Shown: positions 7,113-14,511, counted from the first letter of the stretch. The stretch: 47,562 nt of DNA from Deltaproteobacteria bacterium (GCA_021813445.1 JAKAKP010000154.1:1-47562); one strand, 5' to 3'. A program made the numbers and translations. The notes: generated by a model from the letters alone, not told the origin.

Positions 7113-8819
7113 ATGCGCCGCAAGAAGCGCTGGCAGGTGCATCCGGAGCAGCCGGACGCGGTGCGGGAGTTGAGCGCCCGGCACGGGGTGCCGCCTTTGA
7201 TCGCCCGCATCCTCTTGAACCGCGGCCTCGCCGATCCCGAGGACATCCTGGCCTTTCTGGAGCCGAACCTGGAGCGGCTGCATCCTCCCTTTGCCCTGCC
7301 CGACCTGGAGAAGGCCGCGGCCCGGCTGGGGGAGGCGGTGCGGCGGCGGGAGACGGTGGCCGTCTATGGGGACTACGATGTGGACGGCCTCACCTCCACC
7401 TGCCTGCTCCACCAATTCCTCCGGGAATTGGGGCTCCCTTGTCTGACCCATATCCCCGACCGCCTCCGGGAAGGCTATGGTCTGAAGATTCCGGCGCTTC
7501 AGGAACTGGGCCGCCGGGCCCGGCTGCTGGTGACGGTGGACTGCGGCATCAGCGACGCCGGGGAGGTGGCCTGGGCCCGGGAGCAGGGCTTGGAGGTGAT
7601 TGTCACCGATCACCATGAGCTGCCCCCGGAACTGCCCCCGGCCCTGGCGGTGGTCAATCCCAAGCGGGGGGGCGAGGACTACCCTTTTCCGGATCTGGCC
7701 GGGGTGGGGGTGGCCCTGCTTCTGGCCCTGGGGGTCCGGGCCAACTTAAGGGAGAGCGGCTGGTTCAAGAAACACCCGGAGCCCAACCTCAGGTCCTACC
7801 TGGACCTGGTGGCCCTGGGCACGGCCGCGGATGTGGTCCCCATGGTGGGGGAAAACCGCATCCTGGTGCGCCAGGGTCTCAAGGTCCTGGAGGAGAGCCG
7901 CCGCCCCGGGTTGGTGGCCCTAAAGGAAGCCGCGGGCCTGGAGGGGAAACCCATCTCCTACCGGGACGCCGTCTTTCGCCTGGCGCCCCGCCTCAATGCC
8001 GCGGGGCGTCTGGGCCAGGCCCGGGCGGCTCTGGAGCTGCTCCTGAGCGAGGACCTGGCCCAGGCCAGAACCCAGGCCCGGTACCTCACCGATCTCAACC
8101 GGGAGCGGCAGGGTCTGGAAGAGATGGTTCTGCGCCAGGCCCTGGCCCTGCTGCGGGCTCCGGGGATGATGGACCGGCGGGTCTGGGTCCTGGCCGGGGA
8201 GGGCTGGCATCCGGGGGTGCTGGGGATCGTGGCCGCGCGGCTGGCGGAGGAGCATCAGCGGCCCGTGGCCCTGGTGAGCCTGGCGGACGGCCAGGGCCGG
8301 GGCTCGGCCCGGAGTGTTGAGGGGTTTCATCTCTTCCGGGGGCTCCATGCCTGCCGGCAGCTTTTATCCAGATACGGCGGACACGAGGCGGCCGCGGGCT
8401 TTGAAATGGCGGCCGCGGACCTGGCGGCCCTGCAAGAGGGATTGGAGCAGGCCCTGGAGCAGCAAGTGGGGCCGGAGCCCCTGAAGCCTACCCTGAAAGT
8501 GGACGCCCAGGTGGACCTGGGGGATTTGGATAGCCAGTTTTACCAGCATCTGGAGCGCCTGCGGCCTTTTGGGCCCGGCAACCCGGAGCCGGTGCTGGCG
8601 TGCGCCGGGGTGGAGTGCCTTACTTCCCGGGTGGTGGGGGAGAGGCACCTGAAGGTGCGGCTGGCCCAGAACGGCTGCCTGACGGAGGCCATCGCCTTTG
8701 ACATGGCTGCCTGTCATCCCCTCTCCGGCGCCCTGGAAGTGGCCTTCAGCCCCAGATTCTCTTACTTCCAGGGGCGGCTGCATCCGGAACTGCGGGTGCT
8801 GGATTGGGGGAAGGTATAA
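7113..8819 (+). CDS. recJ: Single-stranded-DNA-specific exonuclease RecJ
   Basis: A 568-residue protein of normal RecJ length. It is the 5'-3' single-strand exonuclease used in recombination, mismatch and base-excision repair, acting in the cytoplasm with SSB. The DHH phosphoesterase motifs are present: VYGDYDVDG (84-92), VDCGIS (142-147) and VTDHHE (164-169), followed by the DHHA1 and OB-fold parts (GHEAAAGFEM and RPFGPGNPEPVL near residues 430-495). The ATG follows GGGGGAG at a good distance. ssb lies next downstream, which fits the known RecJ-SSB partnership, although a heptad array and about 160 bp separate them. Confidence 0.96.
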   Translation: MRRKKRWQVHPEQPDAVRELSARHGVPPLIARILLNRGLADPEDILAFLEPNLERLHPPFALPDLEKAAARLGEAVRRRETVAVYGDYDVDGLTSTCLLHQFLRELGLPCLTHIPDRLREGYGLKIPALQELGRRARLLVTVDCGISDAGEVAWAREQGLEVIVTDHHELPPELPPALAVVNPKRGGEDYPFPDLAGVGVALLLALGVRANLRESGWFKKHPEPNLRSYLDLVALGTAADVVPMVGENRILVRQGLKVLEESRRPGLVALKEAAGLEGKPISYRDAVFRLAPRLNAAGRLGQARAALELLLSEDLAQARTQARYLTDLNRERQGLEEMVLRQALALLRAPGMMDRRVWVLAGEGWHPGVLGIVAARLAEEHQRPVALVSLADGQGRGSARSVEGFHLFRGLHACRQLLSRYGGHEAAAGFEMAAADLAALQEGLEQALEQQVGPEPLKPTLKVDAQVDLGDLDSQFYQHLERLRPFGPGNPEPVLACAGVECLTSRVVGERHLKVRLAQNGCLTEAIAFDMAACHPLSGALEVAFSPRFSYFQGRLHPELRVLDWGKV

Positions 8820-8822
8820 GAA

Positions 8823-8909
8823 AGCTGTCAGCTATCAGCCATCAGCTTTCAGCCAAAAGCGTGGGGCAGTTCTGGATGTGGAATACGGAAAACAGAAAAC
8901 AGAAAACTG
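8823..8909. repeat. Two heptad arrays after recJ (AGCTATC and AGAAAAC types)
   Basis: At 8823-8850 there are four units (AGCTGTC, AGCTATC, AGCCATC, AGCTTTC) beginning three bases after the recJ stop. At 8887-8907 there are three units of a different heptad (GGAAAAC, AGAAAAC, AGAAAAC). Two unrelated heptads in one spacer show that the 7-bp period, not the sequence, is the shared property. Confidence 0.9.
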
Positions 8910-8981
8910 TATTATCCCTTGCCCCCCATAACCGTTCTGTGATAAGGATGATAACGCCCAAAGGGTCATCAAGGAGGACTC

Positions 8982-9386
8982 ATGGTTGGGGTCAATAAGG
9001 TTATTCTGGTGGGCAATCTGGGGGCTGATCCGGAGATGCGCTACACTGCCAGTGGCACTGCAGTGTGCAAGTTCAGAATAGCCACTACTGAAAAATATAA
9101 AGACCGCCAGGGCAATATGCAGGAGCGCACCGACTGGCACCGGGTGACAGTCTGGGGCAAGCTGGCGGAAATCTGTGGTCAATACCTTTCCAAGGGAAAA
9201 CAGGTTTATCTCGAGGGACGGCTGGAGTACGGGTCTTACGAAAAGGACGGGGTGAAGCACTACACCACCGATATCATCGCCAACACCATGCAGATGTTGG
9301 GAGGCCCCGGCAACCGGGTGCAAGAACCGGAGCCGCCCTTCGGCCCGCCGGAAGGGGGCGTCCCGGAAGACGACATCCCCTTCTGA
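8982..9386 (+). CDS. ssb: Single-stranded DNA-binding protein
   Basis: A 134-residue OB-fold protein starting [18 protein letters not shown], with the usual [15 protein letters not shown] and [16 protein letters not shown] blocks. A short Pro/Gly linker ends in the acidic tip EDDIPF. That tip is the docking site for SSB partners such as RecJ, encoded immediately upstream. The linker is short compared with E. coli SSB (134 against about 178 residues), which is common outside the gammaproteobacteria. AAGGAGG lies four bases before the ATG. Confidence 0.97.
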   Translation: MVGVNKVILVGNLGADPEMRYTASGTAVCKFRIATTEKYKDRQGNMQERTDWHRVTVWGKLAEICGQYLSKGKQVYLEGRLEYGSYEKDGVKHYTTDIIANTMQMLGGPGNRVQEPEPPFGPPEGGVPEDDIPF

Positions 9387-9543
9387 TCTGAGAAAGAGGA
9401 GTTATTCAGGGGAAAAACCAGGGGTTTTCAGGCCCTTGCCGGTTATAAGTCACATAACCTTGATCGGGCGTTGATCTGCCCGGCATCGCCTAGTTGCGCC
9501 CCCCGCGTCCAGCGGCACTGTTTTCCCCGGACTTTCCCAGCTC

Positions 9544-10200
9544 ATGAGCACCTTAAACCGACGCCGTGCCCTCCGGGAGCGCATCGTGGCCTTGCTGCAG
9601 GCCGGGGATTTTCCTGGTCTGACGGACCTGGCCAGCCGGGAAAACGGGGTAGCCGATCAACTCCTGAATTACCTGTTCGACCCCGAAGACCTGTTGCACT
9701 GGCGGGCGGTGGAAGGGCTCGGTTGGGTGGCCGGGGCCCAACCGGAGCAGGTGCGGAAACTTATCAGCAGGCTGCTTTACCAGCTGAACGAAGACTCGGG
9801 CAGTTTCGGCTGGATGGCCGCCGCCGCGCTGGGGGAGATCGGACGCCACCAGCTCCCTGTAGTGGCAGAGATCGTCCCCATGTTTTACGGGTTTCTGGAG
9901 CAGGAATTTCCCCGGGTGTCCATGCTTTGGGGCCTGGGACGGTTCTGGGAAGTCCACCCCCGGGCCTTGCCGGAAGCGGTGCCCCTGTTGCTGGACTTAC
10001 TTCAGGACCCTGATCCCCGGGTGCGGGGGTTATCAGCCTGGTGCCTGGGCCGGGCCGGGGCCCGGGAGGCGCAAGAGGCATTAAAGGGGCTGCTGGAGGA
10101 TGGCAGCGAGGTGGAACTTTACGATCAGGAGCAACTGCACCGCACTTCCGTGGGCCGGTTGGCAAAGGAAGCCTTGGAGAAAATATCCGGGCAGGAGTAA
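9544..10200 (+). CDS. HEAT-repeat protein of unknown function
   Basis: A 218-residue, almost entirely helical protein. Repeats of about 35-40 residues are visible, for instance DLLHWRAVEGLGWVAG, FGWMAAAALGEIGRHQ, FPRVSMLWGLGRFWEV and DPRVRGLSAWCLGRAGAR, each with the small/hydrophobic helix pattern of HEAT or PBS-lyase-type repeats. Such proteins act as scaffolds or adaptors; no catalytic residues are apparent. No strong ribosome site precedes the ATG. The 157 bp between ssb and this gene contain only a weak AAAACC/GGTTTT hairpin near 9415-9429. Confidence 0.8.
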   Translation: MSTLNRRRALRERIVALLQAGDFPGLTDLASRENGVADQLLNYLFDPEDLLHWRAVEGLGWVAGAQPEQVRKLISRLLYQLNEDSGSFGWMAAAALGEIGRHQLPVVAEIVPMFYGFLEQEFPRVSMLWGLGRFWEVHPRALPEAVPLLLDLLQDPDPRVRGLSAWCLGRAGAREAQEALKGLLEDGSEVELYDQEQLHRTSVGRLAKEALEKISGQE

Positions 10201-10254
10201 TAACTGTAGGCTAATTTGTGAAAAAAATATCTTGTCAAAGAGAGGATGATCCGT

Positions 10255-10413
10255 ATGTTCTTGTTGATTGTGGGATTCGTGGCAGGCGTGTTCGTGGGCT
10301 ATAAATATCCCCAGCAGGTGGAGCAGGTGGTGGGAACCTCGAAAAAGCTGTTCAACGACGTCAAGGAAAAATTTTCCAAAGGATCGACCCCTCAGGGTCC
10401 TTCCGGCCAGTAA
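10255..10413 (+). CDS. 52-residue single-pass membrane peptide
   Basis: A short frame (MFLLIVGFVAGVFVGYKYPQ to the stop TAA at 10411-10413). The first 17 residues form one membrane helix with glycines at helix-packing spacing (GFVAGVFVGY). A charged, probably amphipathic helix follows (KKLFNDVKEKFSK) and then a Pro/Gly/Ser tail. GAGG lies nine bases before the ATG; an upstream in-frame ATG at 10246 is too close to it. The layout recalls YtxH/PspB-like small stress membrane proteins, but I cannot assign a family. It sits 54 bp after the HEAT gene and may be co-transcribed with it. Confidence 0.65.
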   Translation: MFLLIVGFVAGVFVGYKYPQQVEQVVGTSKKLFNDVKEKFSKGSTPQGPSGQ

Positions 10414-10416
10414 TAA

Positions 10417-10496
10417 GTGAGCAGCGAGCGGTGAGCAGTAAGCAGTTAAAAATAAGGTATATCGGGGCCCCTCTTTAACACTGCTTACTGCTCACT
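10417..10496. repeat. Inverted heptad element, GTGAGCA/GTAAGCA type
   Basis: Left arm 10417-10444 is four 7-bp units (GTGAGCA, GCGAGCG, GTGAGCA, GTAAGCA). The right arm (about 10475-10496) is the inverted complement, ending ACTGCTTACTGCTCACT. The arms can form a stem of about 20 bp around a loop containing GGGGCCCC. The element starts three bases after one stop codon and ends directly against the stop codon of the convergent pgeF gene, where it could act as a bidirectional terminator. A near-twin lies at 14143-14225. Confidence 0.9.
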
Positions 10497-11267
10497 CTAA
10501 TCTCCCCGCAAGCCGATCACTGCGCCCTGGCGGCCGGTGTGGCGGTCCCGGCGGTAGGAGAAGAACCGGTCCCCCCGGCAGCGGGTGCAGATGCCGGCGA
10601 TATCGATCTGCGGCGCCTTCAGACCCGCGGCCAGCAACTGGTCCCGGCTCAGGGCCCAGAGATCGAAGTAGGTGGGCCGTACCTGGTAGGACCACAACTC
10701 CGGGGGGAATTCCTGGCGAAAATTGCGGAATTCGGCGCAGCAGGGGCCTAAGCTGGGGCCGATGGCCGCGACCAGGTCTTCAGGGCGGCAGCCCCAGGTA
10801 TTTTGTAAACTATTTATCGCTTCTGCCAGAATATTTTGGACCTGGCCGCGCCAGCCGGCGTGGATATTGGCCACCACCCGGCGCACCGGGTCGTAAAGCA
10901 TCACTGCCTGGCAGTCCGCCTGCTTGATGAGCAGGCCCAGCCCGGGTTGCCCGCTGATGAGGATATCCGCGTCCTGAATCTCTTCTGGAGCGGCCGGGGC
11001 TGCAGTAACCAGGGCCTGCTGGCAGCCGTGCACCTGGGTGGCGCTGGCGAGGGCCGTGAGACCCAGGGCCTGTTGCACCAGAGTGCGGTTGCGGACTACC
11101 TGGCGGCGTTGATCCCCCACTGCGAAACTCAGGTTGAGGCTGTGGTAAGGTTCCGGGCTTACTCCCCCCCCGCGGCCAAAGAAGCCGTGGACCACCTCCG
11201 GGAATGCGGCCAGGAGGGGAGAGCAGTAGCAGGGAAGGCCGCCTGCTTCCATCAACAAAAAAGACAT
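10497..11267 (-). CDS. pgeF: YfiH/PgeF-family purine nucleoside phosphorylase-like protein
   Basis: From the ATG at 11267 (preceded by AAAGG) the protein is 256 residues; an upstream start at 11303 lacks a ribosome site. It has the YfiH/LACC1 signature: GFFGRGGGVS, the metal-ligand set SATQVHG (His), KQADCQAV (Cys) and NIHAGWRG (His), and AAIGPSLGPCC. E. coli YfiH has been described both as a peptidoglycan editing factor and as an adenosine/inosine phosphorylase/deaminase. All conserved metal-binding residues are in place, so the protein should be active. It is transcribed convergently to the small membrane peptide gene. Confidence 0.93.
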   Translation of the reverse strand: MSFLLMEAGGLPCYCSPLLAAFPEVVHGFFGRGGGVSPEPYHSLNLSFAVGDQRRQVVRNRTLVQQALGLTALASATQVHGCQQALVTAAPAAPEEIQDADILISGQPGLGLLIKQADCQAVMLYDPVRRVVANIHAGWRGQVQNILAEAINSLQNTWGCRPEDLVAAIGPSLGPCCAEFRNFRQEFPPELWSYQVRPTYFDLWALSRDQLLAAGLKAPQIDIAGICTRCRGDRFFSYRRDRHTGRQGAVIGLRGD

Positions 11268-11335
11268 AGGCACACCTTTCTGTAATTCCCGCCAATTTAA
11301 CATACCAGGCTGCAGACCGGAAGATACGCTCTGAA

Positions 11336-11461
11336 AGCCATTTCAAAACCTCTTTTTCTGTCATCCTGAACGCAGTGAAGGATCTCAACCCTCCGAAAAT
11401 ACTAGATTCTTCACTGCGCTCAGAATGACAATTCGGGGTTATTTGAGGTTTTGAAATGGCT
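11336..11461. mobile_element. MITE-like palindromic element (CHSERSEE-type), copy 1
   Basis: A 126-bp element bounded by a perfect 17-bp terminal inverted repeat (AGCCATTTCAAAACCTC at 11336-11352 and its complement at 11445-11461). Inside are two further inverted arms (TGTCATCCTGAACGCAGTGA and the complement of TGTCATTCTGAGCGCAGTGA). Translated, the inner arm gives the notorious spurious peptide CHSERSEE. No transposase and no clear target duplication are seen. A second copy in the opposite orientation lies at 37481-37604. Confidence 0.85.
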
Positions 11462-11687
11462 CCTATTAGTCTTGCCAAACCGATTTCCGGTGTTATCTTG
11501 ACTGCAGCAAGCCGTCAGCTAATGACCATTTTGGCAGGGGCGGACCCAGGTGTCCGCCCGAGAGAGGGCGCATTCACGGGTGCGCCCTTACAATTAGAGG
11601 CAGATTGATTGCGATTTGATCGAAGGTCAAAAAGCTTACCCCCTTTAAGAAGGGGAATTAAAAAATCCGCGGGGCTATGGAGGCGCA
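11462..11687. repeat. Spacer with two GC palindromes
   Basis: Together with the preceding MITE-like element this fills a 420-bp gap without a gene. It holds GGGCGGAC/GTCCGCCC (11538-11559) and AGGGCGCA/TGCGCCCT (about 11565-11588), both members of the dispersed palindrome family, and a CCCCCTTTAAGAAGGGG run near 11639-11655. Confidence 0.75.
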
Positions 11688-12404
11688 GTGAAGGAAAAAA
11701 GTTTTTTGATCGTCCAGCATATGGACTGGGAAGGGGCGGGCGAGCACCTGCTGGCCGCTCTGGCTGAGGGCAAGGCGAGTTATCAGGTTGTAGAGGCGTG
11801 GCGCGAGCCCTTGCCGCGGCTGGAGCCGTTTGCCGGCATGATCGTCCTGGGCGGCTCTCCCAATGTGGATGAGGAGGAGCAATTCCCATATCTGCGCCCC
11901 CTCAAGGCCGCGATCTGGGAGATTATCGCCGGGGGCAAGGCCTATCTGGGATTCTGCCTGGGACATCAACTCCTGGGGCATGTGCTGGGTTGCCGGGTGG
12001 GGCCGCTGCCGCAAAAATCGGTGGGGTTCATCACCGGGGAGCTGACCGGGGCGGGTCAGGCCCACCCGGCGTTTCAAGGTCTGCCGGACCGGCTGGACCT
12101 CTTTAAATGGCACGGCCAGGGGGTGTTGCCGCCCTTGCCGCCGGGGGTGGAAATTTTGGCCCATTCCCCTGCGGCCCCGGTGGAGGCCCTGGGTCTGGCG
12201 GGCAATCCCCGGGTGCTGGGGCTCCAGTATGACAACCACGCGGGCCCCGGGGATGTGAAGAAATGGCTGGAGCACGACGGCCCCTGGGCTCTGAGCGGCA
12301 GCGGCGCGGACCCTCAGATCATGCTGGCTGCCGCGGCTGCCAAAACCGAGACCATGGGCCGGCTCTTCCGCCAATTTATGGCCCGTTTTCTGGAACTGGC
12401 CTAA
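11688..12404 (+). CDS. Class I glutamine amidotransferase-like protein with altered His motif
   Basis: A GTG start five bases after GGAGG gives 238 residues. The fold is the triad glutamine amidotransferase seen in GMP-synthase-like stand-alone proteins: GMIVLGGSPNV for the oxyanion strand, and the nucleophile elbow YLGFCLGHQLLG with Cys90. At the position where the family usually has QFHPE (catalytic His and Glu) this protein reads LQYDNHAG (179-186), so the His is displaced or lost. The downstream WLEHDGPW does not restore the motif. It may be a non-hydrolysing paralogue or use His184. No synthase partner is adjacent; the substrate is unknown. Confidence 0.8.
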   Translation: MKEKSFLIVQHMDWEGAGEHLLAALAEGKASYQVVEAWREPLPRLEPFAGMIVLGGSPNVDEEEQFPYLRPLKAAIWEIIAGGKAYLGFCLGHQLLGHVLGCRVGPLPQKSVGFITGELTGAGQAHPAFQGLPDRLDLFKWHGQGVLPPLPPGVEILAHSPAAPVEALGLAGNPRVLGLQYDNHAGPGDVKKWLEHDGPWALSGSGADPQIMLAAAAAKTETMGRLFRQFMARFLELA

Positions 12405-12416
12405 TTACCGGTTGTC

Positions 12417-12439
12417 GGGGCGCACCGGGGGTGCGCCCC
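12417..12439. repeat. GC hairpin GGGGCGCACC/GGTGCGCCCC
   Basis: A perfect 10-bp stem with a 3-nt loop lies 13 bases after the amidotransferase stop codon. It belongs to the dispersed palindrome family and lacks a T-run, so a terminator role is uncertain. The rest of the 200-bp spacer is AT-rich (about 12500-12590) and leads into the next small gene. Confidence 0.75.
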
Positions 12440-12605
12440 CCTACCAAGAGCGGACCATCGGGTCCCCCCCTGGCATTTCCCTCCAGCAAATCTGCTTTAA
12501 AGTCAGCCGCGCTTCATATTTCTTCGCTTTTTTATTAATGATATTGCGGTACTTGGCATTAAAATTGAAGTTACTTAGAAGAAAATTAACTCGGAGGGGA
12601 TGGAA

Positions 12606-12788
12606 ATGAAGCGGAATAAGCGCACCATGGTCATGGCCCATGAAGATTTGACTCCCCTGACGGAACATATCCTGTCGCAGATGGGCCACGAGGGAACCAG
12701 CATCCGCAAGCGTTTGAAGCATTTTTACCGGGAGCGGACCGCCATCGAAGTCATGCCTTATGAGGAGACCCTGGAAAACCAGATTTAA
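12606..12788 (+). CDS. Small hypothetical protein, 60 residues
   Basis: GGAGGGG lies six bases before the ATG at 12606; the ATG at 12600 abuts the ribosome site and is unlikely. The product is charged and soluble (MKRNKRTMVMAHEDLTPLTE, then a basic IRKRLKHFYRERT helix and an acidic tail). No membrane segment, signal or known motif is visible. The strong ribosome site and the clean frame support a real gene. Function unknown. The AT-rich stretch just upstream is a plausible promoter region. Confidence 0.65.
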   Translation: MKRNKRTMVMAHEDLTPLTEHILSQMGHEGTSIRKRLKHFYRERTAIEVMPYEETLENQI

Positions 12789-13206
12789 ACGGGAGTGTCA
12801 ATTTTCTGGCAGATTTATCTCTGGCAGCAGGAAATATTTGCCGCGCCGGGCAGGAAATTACTAGGAAGATTCTGTCCGGTTGCCCCCTGCAGTGCAGGAA
12901 ATGCCTGTGATTTGCTTTGCTGCCCCTGCCAGCGGGCAATGGCTTGAAATTCCAGTAAGATAAATGTCAATTTTTTCACTGGTGTCCAAATCCCCACGCC
13001 CCTAAAGAGGATCACTCCGGCCCTGGCGGCATCGAAACCAGCCAGGGCCTCCTTTTTTGCCACCCCTAGCCAGGCGCCTCTGCTTTCTGAAGCTCCTGAA
13101 ACCCTTGAAGCTGTTTGTCGCCCGATCTGCAATAATTTTTTTCCCCCGGCAGCCGCGGCTTGAGCGAAAAACCTGCCGATATTCCCGGAACCGTCGCCCC
13201 TTTTTG
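12789..13206. other. Gene-free spacer, nothing recognised
   Basis: About 420 bases with no credible frame. An open frame beginning at 13057 runs into the lipoprotein gene but has no ribosome site and would place residues in front of a signal peptide. I see no terminator, tRNA or long repeat here. Confidence 0.6.
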
Positions 13207-13235
13207 TTGACTCTATCTGCGCCGGTGACTATATT
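13207..13235 (+). promoter_or_regulatory. Sigma70-type promoter for the lipoprotein gene
   Basis: TTGACT at 13207-13212 and TATATT at 13230-13235 are separated by exactly 17 bp, 25 bases before the start codon at 13261. This supports the shorter start of the downstream gene. Confidence 0.75.
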
Positions 13236-13260
13236 GGGGGGGAATTCAAGGGGGACATGC

Positions 13261-13659
13261 ATGGCTTGGCTGCAAATCATCTTGGCCCTGGGGCTGCTGG
13301 CCACCGGTTGTGACCAGGTGCTCTACCCGCGCTTCGAAAAATCCATGTGGACTACCTATATCCACCTGCAGGATGTGCACCCGGGCATGACTACGACCGA
13401 AGTGCAAGGCATAATGGGGCCGCCCCAGATCAGAGAAGAAGGGGACTATACGGGCGGGCATTACGTTTTTTATTTTTATCTGACCCATTCCATGGACTAT
13501 GAAGGGGGGGAAACCGTGCGCAACGGCTATACTCCTCTAGTCTTTAAGCATGGCAAATTAATAGGTATGGGCAGACGGACGTACCGGGCCGCAGTGGATC
13601 GTCCGGAAGGCGCGGTATTCCCAGGTGATAATGTTTATAAAACGGTGGCACCCAGGTAG
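13261..13659 (+). CDS. BamE/DUF3192-like small lipoprotein
   Basis: A 132-residue protein with a lipoprotein signal (MAWLQIILALGLLATGC, lipid-anchored Cys17). The mature part has LQDVHPGMTTTEVQGIMGPP, the helix-turn pattern of SmpA/BamE and DUF3192 proteins in which a VxxGMT-type turn precedes a helix. A beta segment follows (YVFYFYL, PLVFKHGKLIGMGRRTY). Such proteins sit on the periplasmic face of the outer membrane. Whether it belongs to the Bam complex cannot be told. It has its own promoter and ends in an intrinsic terminator, so it is a single-gene unit. Confidence 0.78.
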   Translation: MAWLQIILALGLLATGCDQVLYPRFEKSMWTTYIHLQDVHPGMTTTEVQGIMGPPQIREEGDYTGGHYVFYFYLTHSMDYEGGETVRNGYTPLVFKHGKLIGMGRRTYRAAVDRPEGAVFPGDNVYKTVAPR

Positions 13660-13717
13660 ACCGCGGCAGGGAAAAATATCTGGGCTCGGGCCGATTAACC
13701 CGGAAATGCCCAATCGG

Positions 13718-13745
13718 AGCGGGGCTGGCAGCCCCGCTTTTTTTT
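13718..13745 (+). terminator. Intrinsic terminator
   Basis: A GC-rich stem (AGCGGGGCTG/CAGCCCCGCT with a minimal loop, 13718-13738) is followed at once by eight Ts. It lies 58 bases after the lipoprotein stop codon. Confidence 0.92.
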
Positions 13746-13786
13746 GTGTCGACGCCCCAGTCATTGTAGGGGAGGCGAATTTTGCC

Positions 13787-13815
13787 TTGACAGGGACAAG
13801 GGACCTCTTTAAGCT
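13787..13815 (+). promoter_or_regulatory. Probable promoter of the cobalamin riboswitch transcript
   Basis: A perfect -35 TTGACA (13787-13792) is followed after 17 bp by TAAGCT (13810-13815), which keeps the most conserved first, second and last bases of the -10 box. The start point would fall just ahead of the riboswitch P1 stem at 13831. Confidence 0.6.
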
Positions 13816-13830
13816 AGAACCCATAGAGAA

Positions 13831-13992
13831 GATGGGTACCCCTGCCGGGGTTTAAAAGGGAAGCCGGTGGAAAGCCGGCACGGTCCCGCCGCTGTAGCCG
13901 GGGACGAAACCTGCGAGAAGCCACTGTTTCCTTTAGGGAAACGGGAAGGCGCAGGGCTGAGGATGATCCGGAAGTCAGAAGACCTGCCCATC
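13831..13992 (+). ncRNA. Cobalamin riboswitch aptamer
   Basis: The P1 stem GATGGG (13831-13836) pairs perfectly with CCCATC (13987-13992). Between them are the conserved core blocks in order: AAAAGGGAAGCCGGTGGAAA, GCCGGCACGGTCCCGCC, GCTGTAGCCGGGGA, and the closing AGTCAGAAGACCTGCC. These are the class-defining sequences of the adenosylcobalamin-binding riboswitch (B12 element). The aptamer appears intact. Confidence 0.95.
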
Positions 13993-14005
13993 GGTTATGG
14001 CCCGC

Positions 14006-14116
14006 GTCCCCGCGGAAGGGACTGAAGGCCGGTCCGGGGGTCAAGCCCCGGACTCCCCTGGGATCAAGAAAGCTGGGTGCCATCCCTGGGTCTTTGCGGA
14101 CCCGGGGATTTTTTTT
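14006..14116 (+). terminator. Expression platform with intrinsic terminator
   Basis: After the aptamer come two strong hairpins (GTCCC/GGGAC at about 14006-14022; GTCCGGGG/CCCCGGAC at 14032-14053). An 11-bp terminator stem follows, ATCCCTGGGTC (14082-14092) with GACCCGGGGAT (14099-14109), running into eight Ts (14109-14116). This is the layout expected for transcriptional attenuation by the riboswitch. Confidence 0.88.
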
Positions 14117-14142
14117 GCCCAGAACGCGGCGGGCGCCAGGGG

Positions 14143-14225
14143 AGCGAGCAGTTAGCAGTAAGCAGTTAAAAAGAAAGCATGATCTGTCTTTTTTACTGCT
14201 CACTGCTTACAGCTTGCTGCTTACT
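14143..14225. repeat. Inverted heptad element, AGTAAGC/ACTGCTT type
   Basis: Left arm 14143-14163 (AGCGAGC, AGTTAGC, AGTAAGC, then AGTTAAA). Right arm 14195-14222 (ACTGCTC, ACTGCTT, ACAGCTT, GCTGCTT). The loop is A/T-rich, about 25 nt. The element closely resembles the one at 10417-10496 and sits inside the leader between the riboswitch terminator and the gene at 14246. Confidence 0.9.
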
Positions 14226-14245
14226 AAACTAAAAAGGAGGGTTTT

Positions 14246-14506
14246 ATGAAGGACGGTCTGATCGTTTATCTGGTGAGTGCGCCCGGTCTGCCGGAGGAGT
14301 TCGATGCCTCCGCCGCCACTAAGGATCTGGGCTACACCGCGGATCGGGTGGAAATGGTGGCCCCGGACCAGGGCTTCTTCACGGTGGAGGATGCCTGGCA
14401 CTTTCTTTTGACCCGGGGCTGCGGCCGCATCCGCCTGCTGGTGGGCCAGGCTGAGGGCTCGGACCACCTCCACCCCTTAGGCCCCGTCGTGCGCCTGTAC
14501 GGATAA
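14246..14506 (+). CDS. Small protein of unknown function downstream of the cobalamin riboswitch
   Basis: An 86-residue soluble protein with an excellent ribosome site (AAGGAGG before TTTTATG). It reads as one alpha/beta domain: a first strand DGLIVYLVSAP, an Ala-rich helix (FDASAATKDLGY), a helix around TVEDAWHFLLTRGCGR, and a strand IRLLVGQAEG. I do not recognise a family and it does not look like a known cobalamin biosynthesis or transport protein. As the only gene in the 400 bp after the riboswitch on this strand, it is the candidate regulated gene, though the heptad element lies between them. It converges with the next gene, five bases apart. Confidence 0.7.
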   Translation: MKDGLIVYLVSAPGLPEEFDASAATKDLGYTADRVEMVAPDQGFFTVEDAWHFLLTRGCGRIRLLVGQAEGSDHLHPLGPVVRLYG

Positions 14507-14511
14507 AGTCT

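Noticed and set aside
10810-11478. Long minus-strand frame containing CHSERSEESSIFGG
   Set aside because: It is the well-known mistranslation of the palindromic element at 11336-11461, and the rest overlaps pgeF in another frame.
13057-13260. N-terminal extension of the lipoprotein gene
   Set aside because: It would cover the promoter at 13207-13235 and bury the lipoprotein signal peptide inside the protein.
13814-14203. Minus-strand frame across the riboswitch
   Set aside because: It coincides with the structured RNA of the cobalamin riboswitch and its terminator on the other strand.
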